Of a DNA stretch of 64,000 bases, positions 33,602-42,896 are shown piece after piece. The stretch's first letter is position 1. The number at the start of each line of letters is the position of its first letter. Source of the stretch: Streptomyces sp. XY006 (GTDB lineage Bacteria; Actinomycetota; Actinomycetes; Streptomycetales; Streptomycetaceae); contig NZ_NOKT01000007.1 of assembly GCF_002237655.1 (NCBI RefSeq), forward strand, positions 186,001 through 250,000. Direction: 5' to 3'. A model generated the notes under the pieces. That model was given only the letters and a program-made list of their open reading frames with translations, was not told where the DNA came from and ran no database searches. Position numbers and translations under genes: made by a program.

Positions 33602-34165
33602 TCAGGCGGCGGCCGGCTCCGTGGCCCGGCCGTGCAGACGGGCGATCACCTCGGTCAGCTGCGCGGCGACCTCGGCGTCGTCGGACGGGTGCGTCTCGGC
33701 GAAGCGGGTCACCGAGCCCGGGATGGACAGCTTGACGTCCTCCAGCACCGTGCCGCCGGCGATGCCGACCGCCTTGCGGGTCTCGTCGTGCGCCCAGACA
33801 CCGCCGTACTGGCCGAACGCGGTGCCGACCACGGCGACCGGCTTGCCGGTGAGCGCACCCGCGCCGTACGGGCGGGACAGCCAGTCGATGGCGTTCTTCA
33901 GAACGGCCGGAATGGTGCCGTTGTACTCCGGCGTGAAGAGGATCAGACCGTCCGCGGCGTTCGCGGCCTCGCGCAGCCGTGCGGCCGCGGCCGGGACGCT
34001 GCCCTCCACGTCGATGTCCTCGTTGTAGAAGGGGATCTCGGCGAGCCCCTCGAAGAGGTTGACCTCGGCGCCCTCCGGGGCGAGCTTGACCGCGGCCTCG
34101 GCGAGCTGGCGGTTGTGCGAACCGGCGCGGAGGCTGCCGACGAGGGCGAGGATACGAACAGACAT
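33602..34165 (-). CDS. NADPH-dependent FMN reductase-like flavodoxin-fold protein
   Basis: A 187-residue flavodoxin-fold reductase. RILALVGSLRAGSHNRQLAE is the FMN phosphate-binding loop, PFYNEDIDVEGSVP and LILFTPEYNGTIPAVLKNAI-DWLSR the family-defining segments (PEYN). It likely reduces FMN, quinones or azo/nitro compounds. ATG at 34165 has GGGAG 6 nt upstream. It is divergent from a TetR gene across two matching palindromes, so it is probably the repressor's target. Confidence 0.9.
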   Translation of the reverse strand: MSVRILALVGSLRAGSHNRQLAEAAVKLAPEGAEVNLFEGLAEIPFYNEDIDVEGSVPAAAARLREAANAADGLILFTPEYNGTIPAVLKNAIDWLSRPYGAGALTGKPVAVVGTAFGQYGGVWAHDETRKAVGIAGGTVLEDVKLSIPGSVTRFAETHPSDDAEVAAQLTEVIARLHGRATEPAAA

Positions 34166-34214
34166 GCTGACTCCCACGTAGTGAAAACTGCAGTGAAACA
34201 CTGCCGTCACAATC

Positions 34215-34263
34215 CGGACCGAGGTCCGTTTATTGTTGTAGCACCCTAACCGGACCGCGGTCC
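34215..34263. promoter_or_regulatory. Two matching palindromic operators
   Basis: CGGACC-GA-GGTCCG (34215-34228) and GGACC-GC-GGTCC (34252-34263), centres 36 bp apart, in the divergent FMN reductase/TetR promoter region. Both fit a common consensus CCGGACCGNGGTCC. Confidence 0.8.
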
Positions 34264-34294
34264 AGTTTTGTTCCCGATGCTTTACGCTGGCTTC

Positions 34295-34963
34295 ATGTCC
34301 ACCGTCCCGCCGCCCTTCCCGACGCCCCAGGAGCCCGTCGACCACCCCGAGCTGCTCCAGCTCGGCACCGGTCTGGAGGCGGACGAGCCGTGCCTGCGCG
34401 CCGACGCGGCACGCAACCGCGCCCGTCTGCTGGAGGCCGCCGCGCGCCTGGTCGCGGAGCGCGGCGCCGAGGGCGTCACGATGGAGGCGGTGGCCGCCGC
34501 GGCCTGCGTCGGCAAGGGCACGGTCTTCCGCCGGTTCGGCGACCGCACGGGCCTGCTGACGGCGCTGCTCGACCACTCCGAGAAGAAGTTCCAGGCGGCG
34601 TTCCTCGGCGGCCCGCCGCCGCTCGGCCCCGGCGCGCCGCCCGTCGAGCGGCTGCGTGCGTTCGGGATCGCGATGCTGCGCCGCTCCACCGACGACCTGG
34701 AACTGCAGCTGGCCGCCGAGCCCGGTGCGAACCGCCGCTACATCTCCCCGGCCCGCCGGGTGCTGCGCCACCACATCGAGGTGCTCCTGCGGCAGGCGGT
34801 CCCCGAGGCGGACTGCGAACTCCTCTCCCACACCCTGATGGGCCAGCTGGACCCGGCGCTGGTCCACCATCTGACCAAGCAGTGCGGGCTGCCCCTGAGC
34901 CGCCTGGAGGACGCGTGGCTCGATCTGGTCGACCGCGTGGCGGGGGCCGGCCGCTCCCGCTGA
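34295..34963 (+). CDS. TetR-family regulator
   Basis: A 222-residue TetR-type protein. After a Pro-rich tail of about 35 residues comes the HTH: RARLLEAAARLVAERGAEGV then EAVAAAACVGKGTVFRRFGD (GKGTVFRRF signature). The ligand domain is helical. ATG at 34295 has no good ribosome site; the mRNA may be nearly leaderless. Its likely targets are itself and the divergent FMN reductase gene. Confidence 0.88.
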   Translation: MSTVPPPFPTPQEPVDHPELLQLGTGLEADEPCLRADAARNRARLLEAAARLVAERGAEGVTMEAVAAAACVGKGTVFRRFGDRTGLLTALLDHSEKKFQAAFLGGPPPLGPGAPPVERLRAFGIAMLRRSTDDLELQLAAEPGANRRYISPARRVLRHHIEVLLRQAVPEADCELLSHTLMGQLDPALVHHLTKQCGLPLSRLEDAWLDLVDRVAGAGRSR

Positions 34964-34974
34964 GGACGCCGGCC

Positions 34975-34994
34975 TGCCGTGAACGCTCACGGCA
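34975..34994 (+). terminator. Short hairpin after the TetR gene
   Basis: TGCCGTGA-ACGC-TCACGGCA, a perfect 8-bp stem 12 nt after the TetR stop. Confidence 0.6.
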
Positions 34995-35052
34995 TCCTCA
35001 CAACTCCCCCGCCCACAGGGCGCGTTGAGGCTTCTGCCAAGATGCCGTCGTC

Positions 35053-36090
35053 ATGGTGCAGATACCGAACACGCCCGCGCCCCCGTCCCCCGCGTCGTCG
35101 CGCTCCGTGCCCACGAGCGCCGACGTGGCCCGCCTGGCCGGCGTCTCGCGCGCGACCGTCTCCTACGTCCTCAACAACACCAGCGCCGTACGGATCAGCG
35201 AACCCACCCGCCGCCGCGTCCACGACGCCGCCCGGGAGCTCGGGTACGTCCCGCACGCGGCCGCCCGCAGTCTGCGCGCCGGGCACAGCCGCATGGTCCT
35301 GATCCCCGCGCCGACCTTCCCCGTCGGCCCGCTCTACAGCCGCTTCCTCACCGACCTCCAGGGCGCCCTCGCCACCCTGGACTACACGGTCGTGCAGTAC
35401 GGCACCGGCGGCCCCAACGGCGACGAGGCCGCCCGCGCCTGGGCCGAGCTGCGGCCCGTCGCCGTCCTCGTCCCCGGCTCCGGACTCGGCCCGCGCGGGG
35501 TCGCGGTGCTCAAGCGCTCGGGGGCCCGGGCCGTGGTCACCCTCGGCCCCGAGACCATCGAGGGCGCGCACGCCCTGCTCATGGACCACGACGCCGTGGG
35601 CCACAGCGCGGGCGCCCACCTCTACGACCGCGGCCGGCGCCGGATCGGCGTGGTCGTCCCGCAGGAGCCCGGCCTCGACGCGTTCTCCGCGCCCCGGCTG
35701 GACGGCGTCCGCCAGTCCGTGCGGGGCACCGACGCCACGGTCACCGCACTTCCCCTCGCCTACGACGAACAGGCCGCCGCCCGCCTCGCCGCCCGCTGGC
35801 GCACCCTGGGTCTGGACGCCGTGTTCACCTACAACGACGAGTACGCGATGCTGCTGATGCGGGCCTTGCAGGACGAGGGAGTGCGCATCCCCGAGGAGAC
35901 CGCCGTGATCGGCGCGGACGACCTGATGCTGGGCCGGCTGCTGCGGCCGCGCCTGAGCACCGTCCACCTGGAACTGCCCTCGGGCCGGGAACTGGCCGAG
36001 CTCGTGGACCGCGCGGTGCGCAACCCCGCCACGCGGCCCGAGACCCACAAGGCGCTGGGCGCGACGGTGCTGCACCGGGAGTCCAGCTGA
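35053..36090 (+). CDS. LacI-family transcriptional regulator
   Basis: A 345-residue LacI/GalR regulator. The HTH and hinge are SADVARLAGVSRATVSYVLN and DAARELGYVPHAAARSLRAG. The periplasmic-binding-like effector domain follows (MVLIPAPTFPVGPLYSRFL, VFTYNDEYAMLLMRALQD, AVIGADDLMLGRLLRPRLST). It is upstream of, and same-strand with, an aldehyde dehydrogenase gene, with repeated sequences between them that may be its operators. The effector is unknown. Confidence 0.9.
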   Translation: MVQIPNTPAPPSPASSRSVPTSADVARLAGVSRATVSYVLNNTSAVRISEPTRRRVHDAARELGYVPHAAARSLRAGHSRMVLIPAPTFPVGPLYSRFLTDLQGALATLDYTVVQYGTGGPNGDEAARAWAELRPVAVLVPGSGLGPRGVAVLKRSGARAVVTLGPETIEGAHALLMDHDAVGHSAGAHLYDRGRRRIGVVVPQEPGLDAFSAPRLDGVRQSVRGTDATVTALPLAYDEQAAARLAARWRTLGLDAVFTYNDEYAMLLMRALQDEGVRIPEETAVIGADDLMLGRLLRPRLSTVHLELPSGRELAELVDRAVRNPATRPETHKALGATVLHRESS

Positions 36091-36130
36091 CCCGGCGCGC
36101 GGCTCCGGCGGCCGGCCGGGCGCCCCGGCT

Positions 36131-36210
36131 TCCGTGACACGGCACGGCTGGTCCGTGACACGGCACGGCTAGGATGTTGCATGCTCAACAAAACGCTGCA
36201 TGCTCAACAA
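36131..36210. repeat. Two pairs of direct repeats upstream of the aldehyde dehydrogenase gene
   Basis: TCCGTGACACGGCACGGCT occurs at 36131-36149 and 36152-36170. GCATGCTCAACAA occurs at 36179-36191 and 36198-36210, the first within the near-palindrome TGTTGCATGCTCAACA (36175-36190). The spacings, 21 and 19 bp, are close to two helical turns, which fits regulator binding. Confidence 0.7.
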
Positions 36211-36285
36211 GACGCCGAACCGGCCGCGCACGTACGGGAGTCCCCCTCACCCGTCAGCCGGTGACCGATCGATCGGAGAGCCGTC

Positions 36286-37722
36286 ATGCCGTTGCTCGAC
36301 GCCCGTACCTGGCAGCCCCGCACCCTCACGGGGCCCGGGTACACCGTCACCGAGCCCGCCACCGGACAGGATCTCGGCAGCATCGCCCTGGCCCGTCCCG
36401 AGGACGTCGAGGCCGCCGCGGCGAGGGCCGCCGAGGCCCAGCCCGCCTGGGCGCGCGCCCCGCACTTCGCCCGGGCCGCCGTGCTCCGCAAGGCGGGCGA
36501 CCTGTTCGCCGAGCACGCCGCTGAACTGCGGGACTGGCTGGTGCGCGAGTCCGGTTCCGTCCCGGGCAAGGCCGACTTCGAACTGCACGTCGCCGCCCAG
36601 GAGTGCTACGAGGCCGCCGCGCTCGCCTCCCGCCCGGCCGGCCAGGTGCTCCCCAGCGAGGCGCCGCGGCTGTCGTACACCCGCCGGGTCCCGGCCGGGG
36701 TGGTGGGGGTGATCGCCCCGTTCAACGCGCCGCTGATCCTGTCCATCCGGTCCGTCGCGCCCGCCCTGGCCCTGGGCAACGCGGTCCTGCTCAAGCCCGA
36801 TCCGCGCACGGCCGTCTGCGGCGGCCTGGCCCTCGCCGCGGTGTTCGCCGCCGCGGGCCTGCCGGAGGAACTGCTGCACGTGCTGCCCGGCGGTGCCGAC
36901 GCCGGCCAGGCCCTGGTCGCCGACCCGCGGGTGCCGGTCGTCTCCTTCACCGGCTCCACCGCCGCCGGACGGGCCGTGGGCGAGGCCGCCGGGCGCCACC
37001 TGAAGCGGGCGCACCTGGAACTGGGCGGGAACTCCGCCCTGATCGTGCTGGAGGACGCCGACCTCGACGCGGTGATCTCCACGGCCGCCTGGGGCTCGTT
37101 CTTCCACCAGGGCCAGATCTGCATGACCACCGGACGCCACCTGGTGCACGCGTCCCTCTACGACGAGTACGTCGAGCGGCTGGCCGCCAAGGCGGACTCG
37201 CTCGCCGTCGGCGACCCGTACCGGGACCGGGTCCATCTCGGCCCCATCATCGACTCGGGCCAGCTCGCCAAGATCAGCGGCCTGGTCGACTCCAGCCGGG
37301 CCGCGGGCGCCAAGGTCGTCGCCGGCGGCACCCACGAGGAGCTGTTCTACCGGCCGACGGTCCTGGCCCACGTCGACGACCGCACCCCGGCCTACACCGA
37401 GGAGGTCTTCGGGCCCGTGGCGCCCGTCCGCTCCTTCACCACCGCGGACGAGGCGGCGGCCCTGGCCGCGCAGAGCCCGTACGGGCTGTCCCTGGGCATC
37501 GTCACGCGGGACCCGGCCCGCGGTCTGGACCTCGCCGAGCGCGTCCCGACCGGCATCGTCCACATCAACGACCAGACGGTGAACGACGAGGCCGTGGCGC
37601 CCTTCGGCGGAGTGGCCGCCTCCGGCACCGGCGCCCGCTTCGGCGGCGAGGCCAACCTGGAGGCCTTCACCGAACTGCGCTGGACGACGGTACGCGGAGA
37701 CGTGGCTCCGTACCCCTTCTAG
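36286..37722 (+). CDS. Aldehyde dehydrogenase (benzaldehyde dehydrogenase-like)
   Basis: A 478-residue NAD(P)-dependent aldehyde dehydrogenase. VIAPFNAPLILSIRSVAPAL is the NAD-binding entry, VSFTGSTAAGRAVGEAAGRH the Rossmann glycine helix, HLELGGNSALIVLEDADLD carries the general-base Glu (about 245), and FFHQGQICMTTGRHLV the catalytic Cys (about 280). It resembles benzaldehyde/vanillin dehydrogenases. ATG after GGAG. Probably controlled by the upstream LacI-type protein. Confidence 0.9.
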   Translation: MPLLDARTWQPRTLTGPGYTVTEPATGQDLGSIALARPEDVEAAAARAAEAQPAWARAPHFARAAVLRKAGDLFAEHAAELRDWLVRESGSVPGKADFELHVAAQECYEAAALASRPAGQVLPSEAPRLSYTRRVPAGVVGVIAPFNAPLILSIRSVAPALALGNAVLLKPDPRTAVCGGLALAAVFAAAGLPEELLHVLPGGADAGQALVADPRVPVVSFTGSTAAGRAVGEAAGRHLKRAHLELGGNSALIVLEDADLDAVISTAAWGSFFHQGQICMTTGRHLVHASLYDEYVERLAAKADSLAVGDPYRDRVHLGPIIDSGQLAKISGLVDSSRAAGAKVVAGGTHEELFYRPTVLAHVDDRTPAYTEEVFGPVAPVRSFTTADEAAALAAQSPYGLSLGIVTRDPARGLDLAERVPTGIVHINDQTVNDEAVAPFGGVAASGTGARFGGEANLEAFTELRWTTVRGDVAPYPF

Positions 37723-37797
37723 AGGCCGCCCCCTTCCGGGGACCGCCTTCCTGCCAGGAACGGCCTCCGCAAGGCGTGGGGCCGGTCCCGGCGGCCG

Positions 37798-38187
<390 letters not shown>

Positions 38188-38305
38188 GGCGTACATCCTT
38201 CTTCCTGGGTGGGGTCAAGCCGTCGGCACAACACGGCCGGCCGGGCAGGTATTCCGCGCCCCTACCCGTGTGGCCAGGGCGCACACCACCCACCAGACTG
38301 ACCCC

Positions 38306-39736
38306 ATGACGGAAACGGAAACCAACGCGTACGACGTCGTGGTGCTCGGGGCCGGGCCCGTGGGGGAGAACGTCGCCGACCGCACCCGGGCGGCCGGTCT
38401 GACCACCGCGGTCGTGGAGAGCGAGCTGGTCGGCGGCGAGTGCTCGTACTGGGCGTGCATGCCCAGCAAAGCCCTGCTGCGGCCGGTCATCGCCCGCGCG
38501 GACGCCCGGCGCGTGCCCGGCCTGAGCCAGGCGGTGCAGGGCCCCCTCGACGCCTCCGCGGTCCTCGCCCACCGTGACTACTTCACCTCGGACTGGACGG
38601 ATGACGGCCAGGTCGGCTGGCTCGACTCCATCGGCGCCGACCTGTACCGCGGCCACGGGCGGCTCACCGGCCCCCGGACGGTGACGGTCACCGGCCCGGA
38701 CGGCACCGAGCGCGTCCTGACCGCCCGGCACGCCGTGGCCGTCTGCACCGGCAGCCGCGCCGCCCTGCCCGGACTGCCCGGGCTCGACGCCGTCAAGCCG
38801 TGGACCAGCCGGGAGGCCACCAGCTCCAAGACCGTGCCCGGCCGGCTGATCGTCGTCGGCGGCGGTGTGGTCGCCACCGAGATGGCCACCGTCTGGCAGG
38901 CCCTCGGCTCGGAGGTCACCCTGCTGGTGCGGGGCAAGGGCCTGCTCCCGAGGATGGAGCCCTTCGCCGGGGAACTGGTCGCCGAGGCGCTCACCGAGGC
39001 GGGCGCCGACGTCCGCACCGGCACGTCCGTGGAGTCCGTGACGCGCGAGAACGGCACCGTCGTGGCCGTCACGGACGGCGGCGACCGCATCGAGGCCGAC
39101 GAGATCCTCTTCGCCACCGGCCGCGCCCCGCGCACCGACGACATCGGCCTGGAGACCATCGGCCTCGACCCCGGCTCCTGGCTGCCGGTCGACGACAGCC
39201 TCCGCGTGACCGGCCACGACTGGCTCTACGCCGTCGGCGACGTCAACCACCGCGCCCTCCTCACCCACCAGGGCAAGTACCAGGCGCGCATCGCGGGCGC
39301 CGCCATCGCCGCCCGGGCGACCGGCGCGGACGTCGCCGCCCAGCCCTGGGGCCCCCACGCGGCCACCGCCGACCACGGGGCCGTCCCCCAGGTCGTCTTC
39401 ACCGACCCGGAGGCGGCGGCCGTCGGCCTCTCCCTCGCCGAGGCGGAGCAGGCCGGGCACCGCGTGAAGGCCGTCGACGTGGACCTGTCCTCGGTCTCCG
39501 GGGCCGGCCTGTACGCCGACGGCTACAAGGGCCGCGCCCGCATGGTCGTCGACGTCGAGGACGAGATCCTGCGCGGCGTGACCCTCGTGGGCCCCGGCGT
39601 CGGCGAGCTCATCCACTCCGCGACGATCGCCGTCGCCGGTCAGGTCCCGATCGGCCGCCTGTGGCACGCCGTCCCGTCCTACCCGACGATCAGCGAGGTG
39701 TGGCTGCGCCTGCTGGAGGCGTACCGGGACGCTTGA
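38306..39736 (+). CDS. FAD-dependent pyridine nucleotide-disulfide oxidoreductase
   Basis: A 476-residue class I flavoprotein disulfide reductase of the lipoamide dehydrogenase/mercuric reductase type. YDVVVLGAGPVGENVADRTR is the FAD glycine loop, GGECSYWACMPSKALLRP holds the redox pair C46-x4-C51, RLIVVGGGVVATEMATVWQA the NAD(P) loop, WLYAVGDVNHRALLTHQGKY the second FAD motif, and WHAVPSYPTISEVW the C-terminal His-containing dimer segment (HxxPxxxE-like). The disulfide substrate is unknown; a role beside the divergent thioredoxin is inference. Confidence 0.88.
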   Translation: MTETETNAYDVVVLGAGPVGENVADRTRAAGLTTAVVESELVGGECSYWACMPSKALLRPVIARADARRVPGLSQAVQGPLDASAVLAHRDYFTSDWTDDGQVGWLDSIGADLYRGHGRLTGPRTVTVTGPDGTERVLTARHAVAVCTGSRAALPGLPGLDAVKPWTSREATSSKTVPGRLIVVGGGVVATEMATVWQALGSEVTLLVRGKGLLPRMEPFAGELVAEALTEAGADVRTGTSVESVTRENGTVVAVTDGGDRIEADEILFATGRAPRTDDIGLETIGLDPGSWLPVDDSLRVTGHDWLYAVGDVNHRALLTHQGKYQARIAGAAIAARATGADVAAQPWGPHAATADHGAVPQVVFTDPEAAAVGLSLAEAEQAGHRVKAVDVDLSSVSGAGLYADGYKGRARMVVDVEDEILRGVTLVGPGVGELIHSATIAVAGQVPIGRLWHAVPSYPTISEVWLRLLEAYRDA

Positions 39737-39772
39737 GCCGGCCGGCACCCGGGCCGGACGCGGGGCGCGGCC

Positions 39773-40417
39773 CTACGGCAGTTCGAAGCCGAGGGCCCGC
39801 GCCGCCTCCTCCGGTGTGGGCTGCGCCCAGCGCTCCGCCACCGCCTGATGGGACGAGAGCGAGCGCGGCTCGGCACGGTCCAGATACAGGACGCCGTCGA
39901 GATGGTCCGTCTCGTGCTGCACGATCCGGGCGGGCCACCCCGTGACCACCTCGTCCAGCGCCCGCCCCCGTTCGTCCTGCCCGGTCAGCCGCACCGCGGC
40001 GGGCCGCGCGACGACCGCCTGCCAGCCCGGCACGCTCAGACAGCCCTCGAAGAACGCGGCCCGCCCCTCGTCCGCGGGCGCGTAGGCGGGATTGACCAGC
40101 ACCCGGAACGGCTGCGGCACCCGCCCGCGCGCGAGCCGCACCTCCTCCGGCACCGGCGCCGGGTCCTCGATCACCGCGATCCGCAGCTCCACCCCCACCT
40201 GCGGTGCCGCCAGACCGACGCCGGGCGCGGCGCGCATCGTGACCCGCAGGGCCTCGACGAACCGGGCCAGCAGCGCGGGCCCCAACTGACCGTCGTACGG
40301 CTCGGTGCCGCGCCGCAGCACCGGATCACCCGCCGCCACGACGGTCAACGGGCCGCCGTCCGCGAGGAGTTCCTCGACCCGTTCGGCCAGGGGTGCGTGA
40401 TCGCTCGGAGTTCCCAT
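39773..40417 (-). CDS. def: Peptide deformylase
   Basis: A 214-residue peptide deformylase with all three motifs: GVGLAAPQVG (motif 1), EGCLSVPGW (motif 2, metal Cys), and HETDHLDG (motif 3, HExxH metal His residues and catalytic Glu). It removes the formyl group from nascent proteins. The N-terminal extension and length fit actinobacterial type enzymes, of which Streptomyces encode several. ATG at 40417; weak ribosome site. Confidence 0.95.
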   Translation of the reverse strand: MGTPSDHAPLAERVEELLADGGPLTVVAAGDPVLRRGTEPYDGQLGPALLARFVEALRVTMRAAPGVGLAAPQVGVELRIAVIEDPAPVPEEVRLARGRVPQPFRVLVNPAYAPADEGRAAFFEGCLSVPGWQAVVARPAAVRLTGQDERGRALDEVVTGWPARIVQHETDHLDGVLYLDRAEPRSLSSHQAVAERWAQPTPEEAARALGFELP

Positions 40418-40549
40418 CGCGTCAGGATGACACGGCGTCGCCGCCGCCGTGTGGCGCACGACACACACGGCTCCCGGGAACCGGACGCCCCTGCGCTCCG
40501 ACTACTGCACCGCAACGGCCCAGACGACGTCCCCCGGAGAAGCCCGCCG

Positions 40550-41956
40550 ATGACCACCGCTCCCTCGACCACCACGGACGAGGCCCCGCAACCCGCCACC
40601 CCCGCCCCGTCGAGGAACAGCTGGGCACCCCTGCGCCCGCTGGTCCTGCGCCTGCACTTCTACGCGGGGGTGCTCGTGGCGCCGTTCCTCCTCGTCGCCG
40701 CCGTCACCGGCCTGCTGTACGCCGCCTCCTTCCAGGCCGAGAAGATCGTGTACGACCACGAACTCACCGTCCCCGTGGGCCGGGAGAAGCTGCCCGTCAG
40801 CGAGCAGGTCGCCGCCGCCCGCGAGGCCCACCCCGAGGGCACGGTCTCCGCCGTGCGCCCCTCGCCCGAGGCCGACGCGACGACCCGGGTGATGCTGTCC
40901 GGCGTGCCGGGCGTCGACGAGGACTACACGCTCGCGGTGTTCGTGGACCCGTACACCGCCGAGGTGCGCGGCGCCCTGGAGCAGTACGGCTCGACCGGTG
41001 CGCTGCCCCTGCGCACCTGGATCGACAAGTTCCACCGGGACCTGCACCTGGGGGAGACCGGTCGGCTCTACAGCGAACTGGCGGCCAGCTGGCTGTGGGT
41101 GATCTCGGCCGGCGGACTCGTGCTGTGGTTCTCCCGCCGCCGCGCCCGGCGCAAGGTGCGCGGAACGACGGGGCGGCGCCGCACGCTCGGACTGCACGGC
41201 AGCGTCGGCGTGTGGGCGGCGGCCGGGTTCTTCTTCCTCTCGGCCACCGGTCTGACCTGGTCGGCCTACGCCGGCACCACCATCGACGAACTGCGCACCT
41301 CCCTCGGCCAGTCCACCCCCTCGGTGTCGGCGGCGGGCGGCGACCACGCGGGCCACGGCGCCGCCGCCGGACAGGCCGGGGACGCCGCGCACGGCGTCGG
41401 CCTGGACAAGGTCCTGGCGGCGGCACGCGCCGAGGGCCTCGGCGACCCGGTGGAGATCGTGCCGCCCGCCGACGCGACCTCCGCGTACGTCGTCAAGCAG
41501 GTGCAGCGCAGCTGGCCCACCAAGCAGGACTCCGTCGCGATCGACCCGGCGAGCGGCGAGGTCACCGACGTCCTGCGGTTCGCCGACTTCCCCGTGCTCG
41601 CGAAGCTCACCCGCTGGGGCATCGACCTGCACACCGGCATCCTGTTCGGGCTCGCCAACCAGATCCTGCTGATGCTGCTCGCCACCTGTCTGATCCTGCT
41701 GATCGTCTGGGGCTACCGCATGTGGTGGCAGCGCGGTCGCGGCAGCGACTTCGGGCGGCCCGTGCCGCGCGGTGCCTGGCAGCACGTGCCGCCGCAGATC
41801 CTGGTGCCGCTGCTGGCGGGAGTCGCCGTGCTCGGGTACTTCCTGCCGCTGTTCGGCATCCCCCTGGCCGCCTTCCTCGCGGTCGACATCCTGCTGGGCG
41901 AGATGGCCCACCGGCGGGGGCGGCGGACGTACGGCACCGGAACGCCGGCGCGGTAG
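40550..41956 (+). CDS. PepSY-associated TM (PiuB-like) membrane protein
   Basis: A 468-residue membrane protein with four or more TM helices. RLHFYAGVLVAPFLLVAAVT is TM1, followed by a PepSY-type extracellular domain (about 60-160), FHRDLHLGETGRLYSELAAS before TM2 (WLWVISAGGLVLWF), TM3 (GVWAAAGFFFLSATGLTWSA), a second extracellular PepSY-like part with a His/Gly-rich insert (GGDHAGHGAAAG), and TM4 after WGIDLHTGILFGL. Histidines beside helices suggest a haem/iron reductase-like role, as in PiuB-type proteins. Confidence 0.85.
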   Translation: MTTAPSTTTDEAPQPATPAPSRNSWAPLRPLVLRLHFYAGVLVAPFLLVAAVTGLLYAASFQAEKIVYDHELTVPVGREKLPVSEQVAAAREAHPEGTVSAVRPSPEADATTRVMLSGVPGVDEDYTLAVFVDPYTAEVRGALEQYGSTGALPLRTWIDKFHRDLHLGETGRLYSELAASWLWVISAGGLVLWFSRRRARRKVRGTTGRRRTLGLHGSVGVWAAAGFFFLSATGLTWSAYAGTTIDELRTSLGQSTPSVSAAGGDHAGHGAAAGQAGDAAHGVGLDKVLAAARAEGLGDPVEIVPPADATSAYVVKQVQRSWPTKQDSVAIDPASGEVTDVLRFADFPVLAKLTRWGIDLHTGILFGLANQILLMLLATCLILLIVWGYRMWWQRGRGSDFGRPVPRGAWQHVPPQILVPLLAGVAVLGYFLPLFGIPLAAFLAVDILLGEMAHRRGRRTYGTGTPAR

Positions 41957-41971
41957 GGGAGCGGCGAACGC

Positions 41972-42010
41972 ACGGGTGCCCGGCTCCCTTCGTCGGAGCC
42001 GGGCACCCGT
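41972..42010. terminator. Strong bidirectional hairpin terminator
   Basis: A perfect 16-bp stem starting ACGGGTGCCCGGCTCC with a 7-nt loop, between the convergent PepSY and TPR genes. Confidence 0.9.
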
Positions 42011-42027
42011 CGTCGTGTCCGTGCCGG

Positions 42028-42387
42028 TCAGAGCTCGGTGAAGTCACCCGAGAGCGCGGCGGCGACCCGCAGATGCGGCTCGGCCTCGTCGTGCCGGCTC
42101 TGCCGCTGGAGCGTACGGCCGAGCATCAGCCGGGCGTAGTGCTCCACCGGGTCCTGCTCGACGATCGTCCGCAACTCGGCCTCGGCCCGCCGCAGTTGCG
42201 CGGAGTGGTAGTAGGAGCGCGCCAGCAGCAGCCGCGGCCCCGTCTGCTCGGGCGCCTCCTCGACCAGCCCCACCAGCACGCGCGCCGCGGCGGCGTAGTC
42301 CTGGGCGTCGAAGAACAGCTGCGCGCGCTCCCAGCGTTCCGCCGGGGTTCCGTGGTCGTAGTAGGCCGGCTCGTAGGTCGTGTTCAC
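42028..42387 (-). CDS. Tetratricopeptide repeat protein
   Basis: A 119-residue protein of about three TPR-like helical hairpins (AQLFFDAQDYAAAARVLVGL, PRLLLARSYYHSAQLRRAEA, ARLMLGRTLQRQSRHDEAEP). It probably works by protein-protein contact; no catalytic residue is evident. GTG at 42387 has a strong AAGGAGGTCACCA site. It lies 51 bp downstream of the MarR-like pair and may belong to that transcript. Confidence 0.85.
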   Translation of the reverse strand: MNTTYEPAYYDHGTPAERWERAQLFFDAQDYAAAARVLVGLVEEAPEQTGPRLLLARSYYHSAQLRRAEAELRTIVEQDPVEHYARLMLGRTLQRQSRHDEAEPHLRVAAALSGDFTEL

Positions 42388-42437
42388 TGGTGACCTCCTT
42401 CGGGGCCGTCAACCGCGCCTGTTGGTTCAATATTCCA

Positions 42438-42896
42438 CTACTTGCGGGGGCTGCCGGACAGGGCCGCCAGCTCGGCGTCGGCCCGCTCGGTGATCAGGCT
42501 CAGCACCCGGCCGGCGACGGCCAGATCCGCCACCGGTATGCCCTCGTAGATCCGGGCGGAGAAGGGCGCCGTCTCGCCGGAGGTCCGGGCGTACAGCTCC
42601 CGCCCGGCGTCGGTGATCCGCACGTCCGACGCCCCGTCCGGGGCCAGCAGGCGCGCGTCGATCAGCTCGTCGATCACGCCGTGCGCCTGCGCCGGGTCCG
42701 ACTTCAGCGCGCCGGTGACACCCTCGGCGAGCCGGTCGCGTCCGACCGGGCCGTCGGCGACGGCGGCGAGGCGCAGGGTGACGGACTGCTGGAAGGTGAC
42801 GCCGTGCCGGGCCAGCACGGTCTCCAGGACGGCGCGCCCGGCGTAGTGGGCCAGGGCGATGACGCGCGGGTCGAGCAGGGGTGCGGTGGTGGTCAT
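42438..42896 (-). CDS. MarR-like winged-helix protein
   Basis: A 152-residue all-helical protein with a winged-helix core: TFQQSVTLRLAAVADGPVGR, AHGVIDELIDARLLAPDGAS (recognition region), VRITDAGRELYAR (wing). The order matches MarR regulators without the standard DxRxxR loop. ATG overlaps the stop of a canonical MarR gene (ATGA), so the two are made together and may form a hetero-regulatory pair. Confidence 0.7.
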   Translation of the reverse strand: MTTTAPLLDPRVIALAHYAGRAVLETVLARHGVTFQQSVTLRLAAVADGPVGRDRLAEGVTGALKSDPAQAHGVIDELIDARLLAPDGASDVRITDAGRELYARTSGETAPFSARIYEGIPVADLAVAGRVLSLITERADAELAALSGSPRK

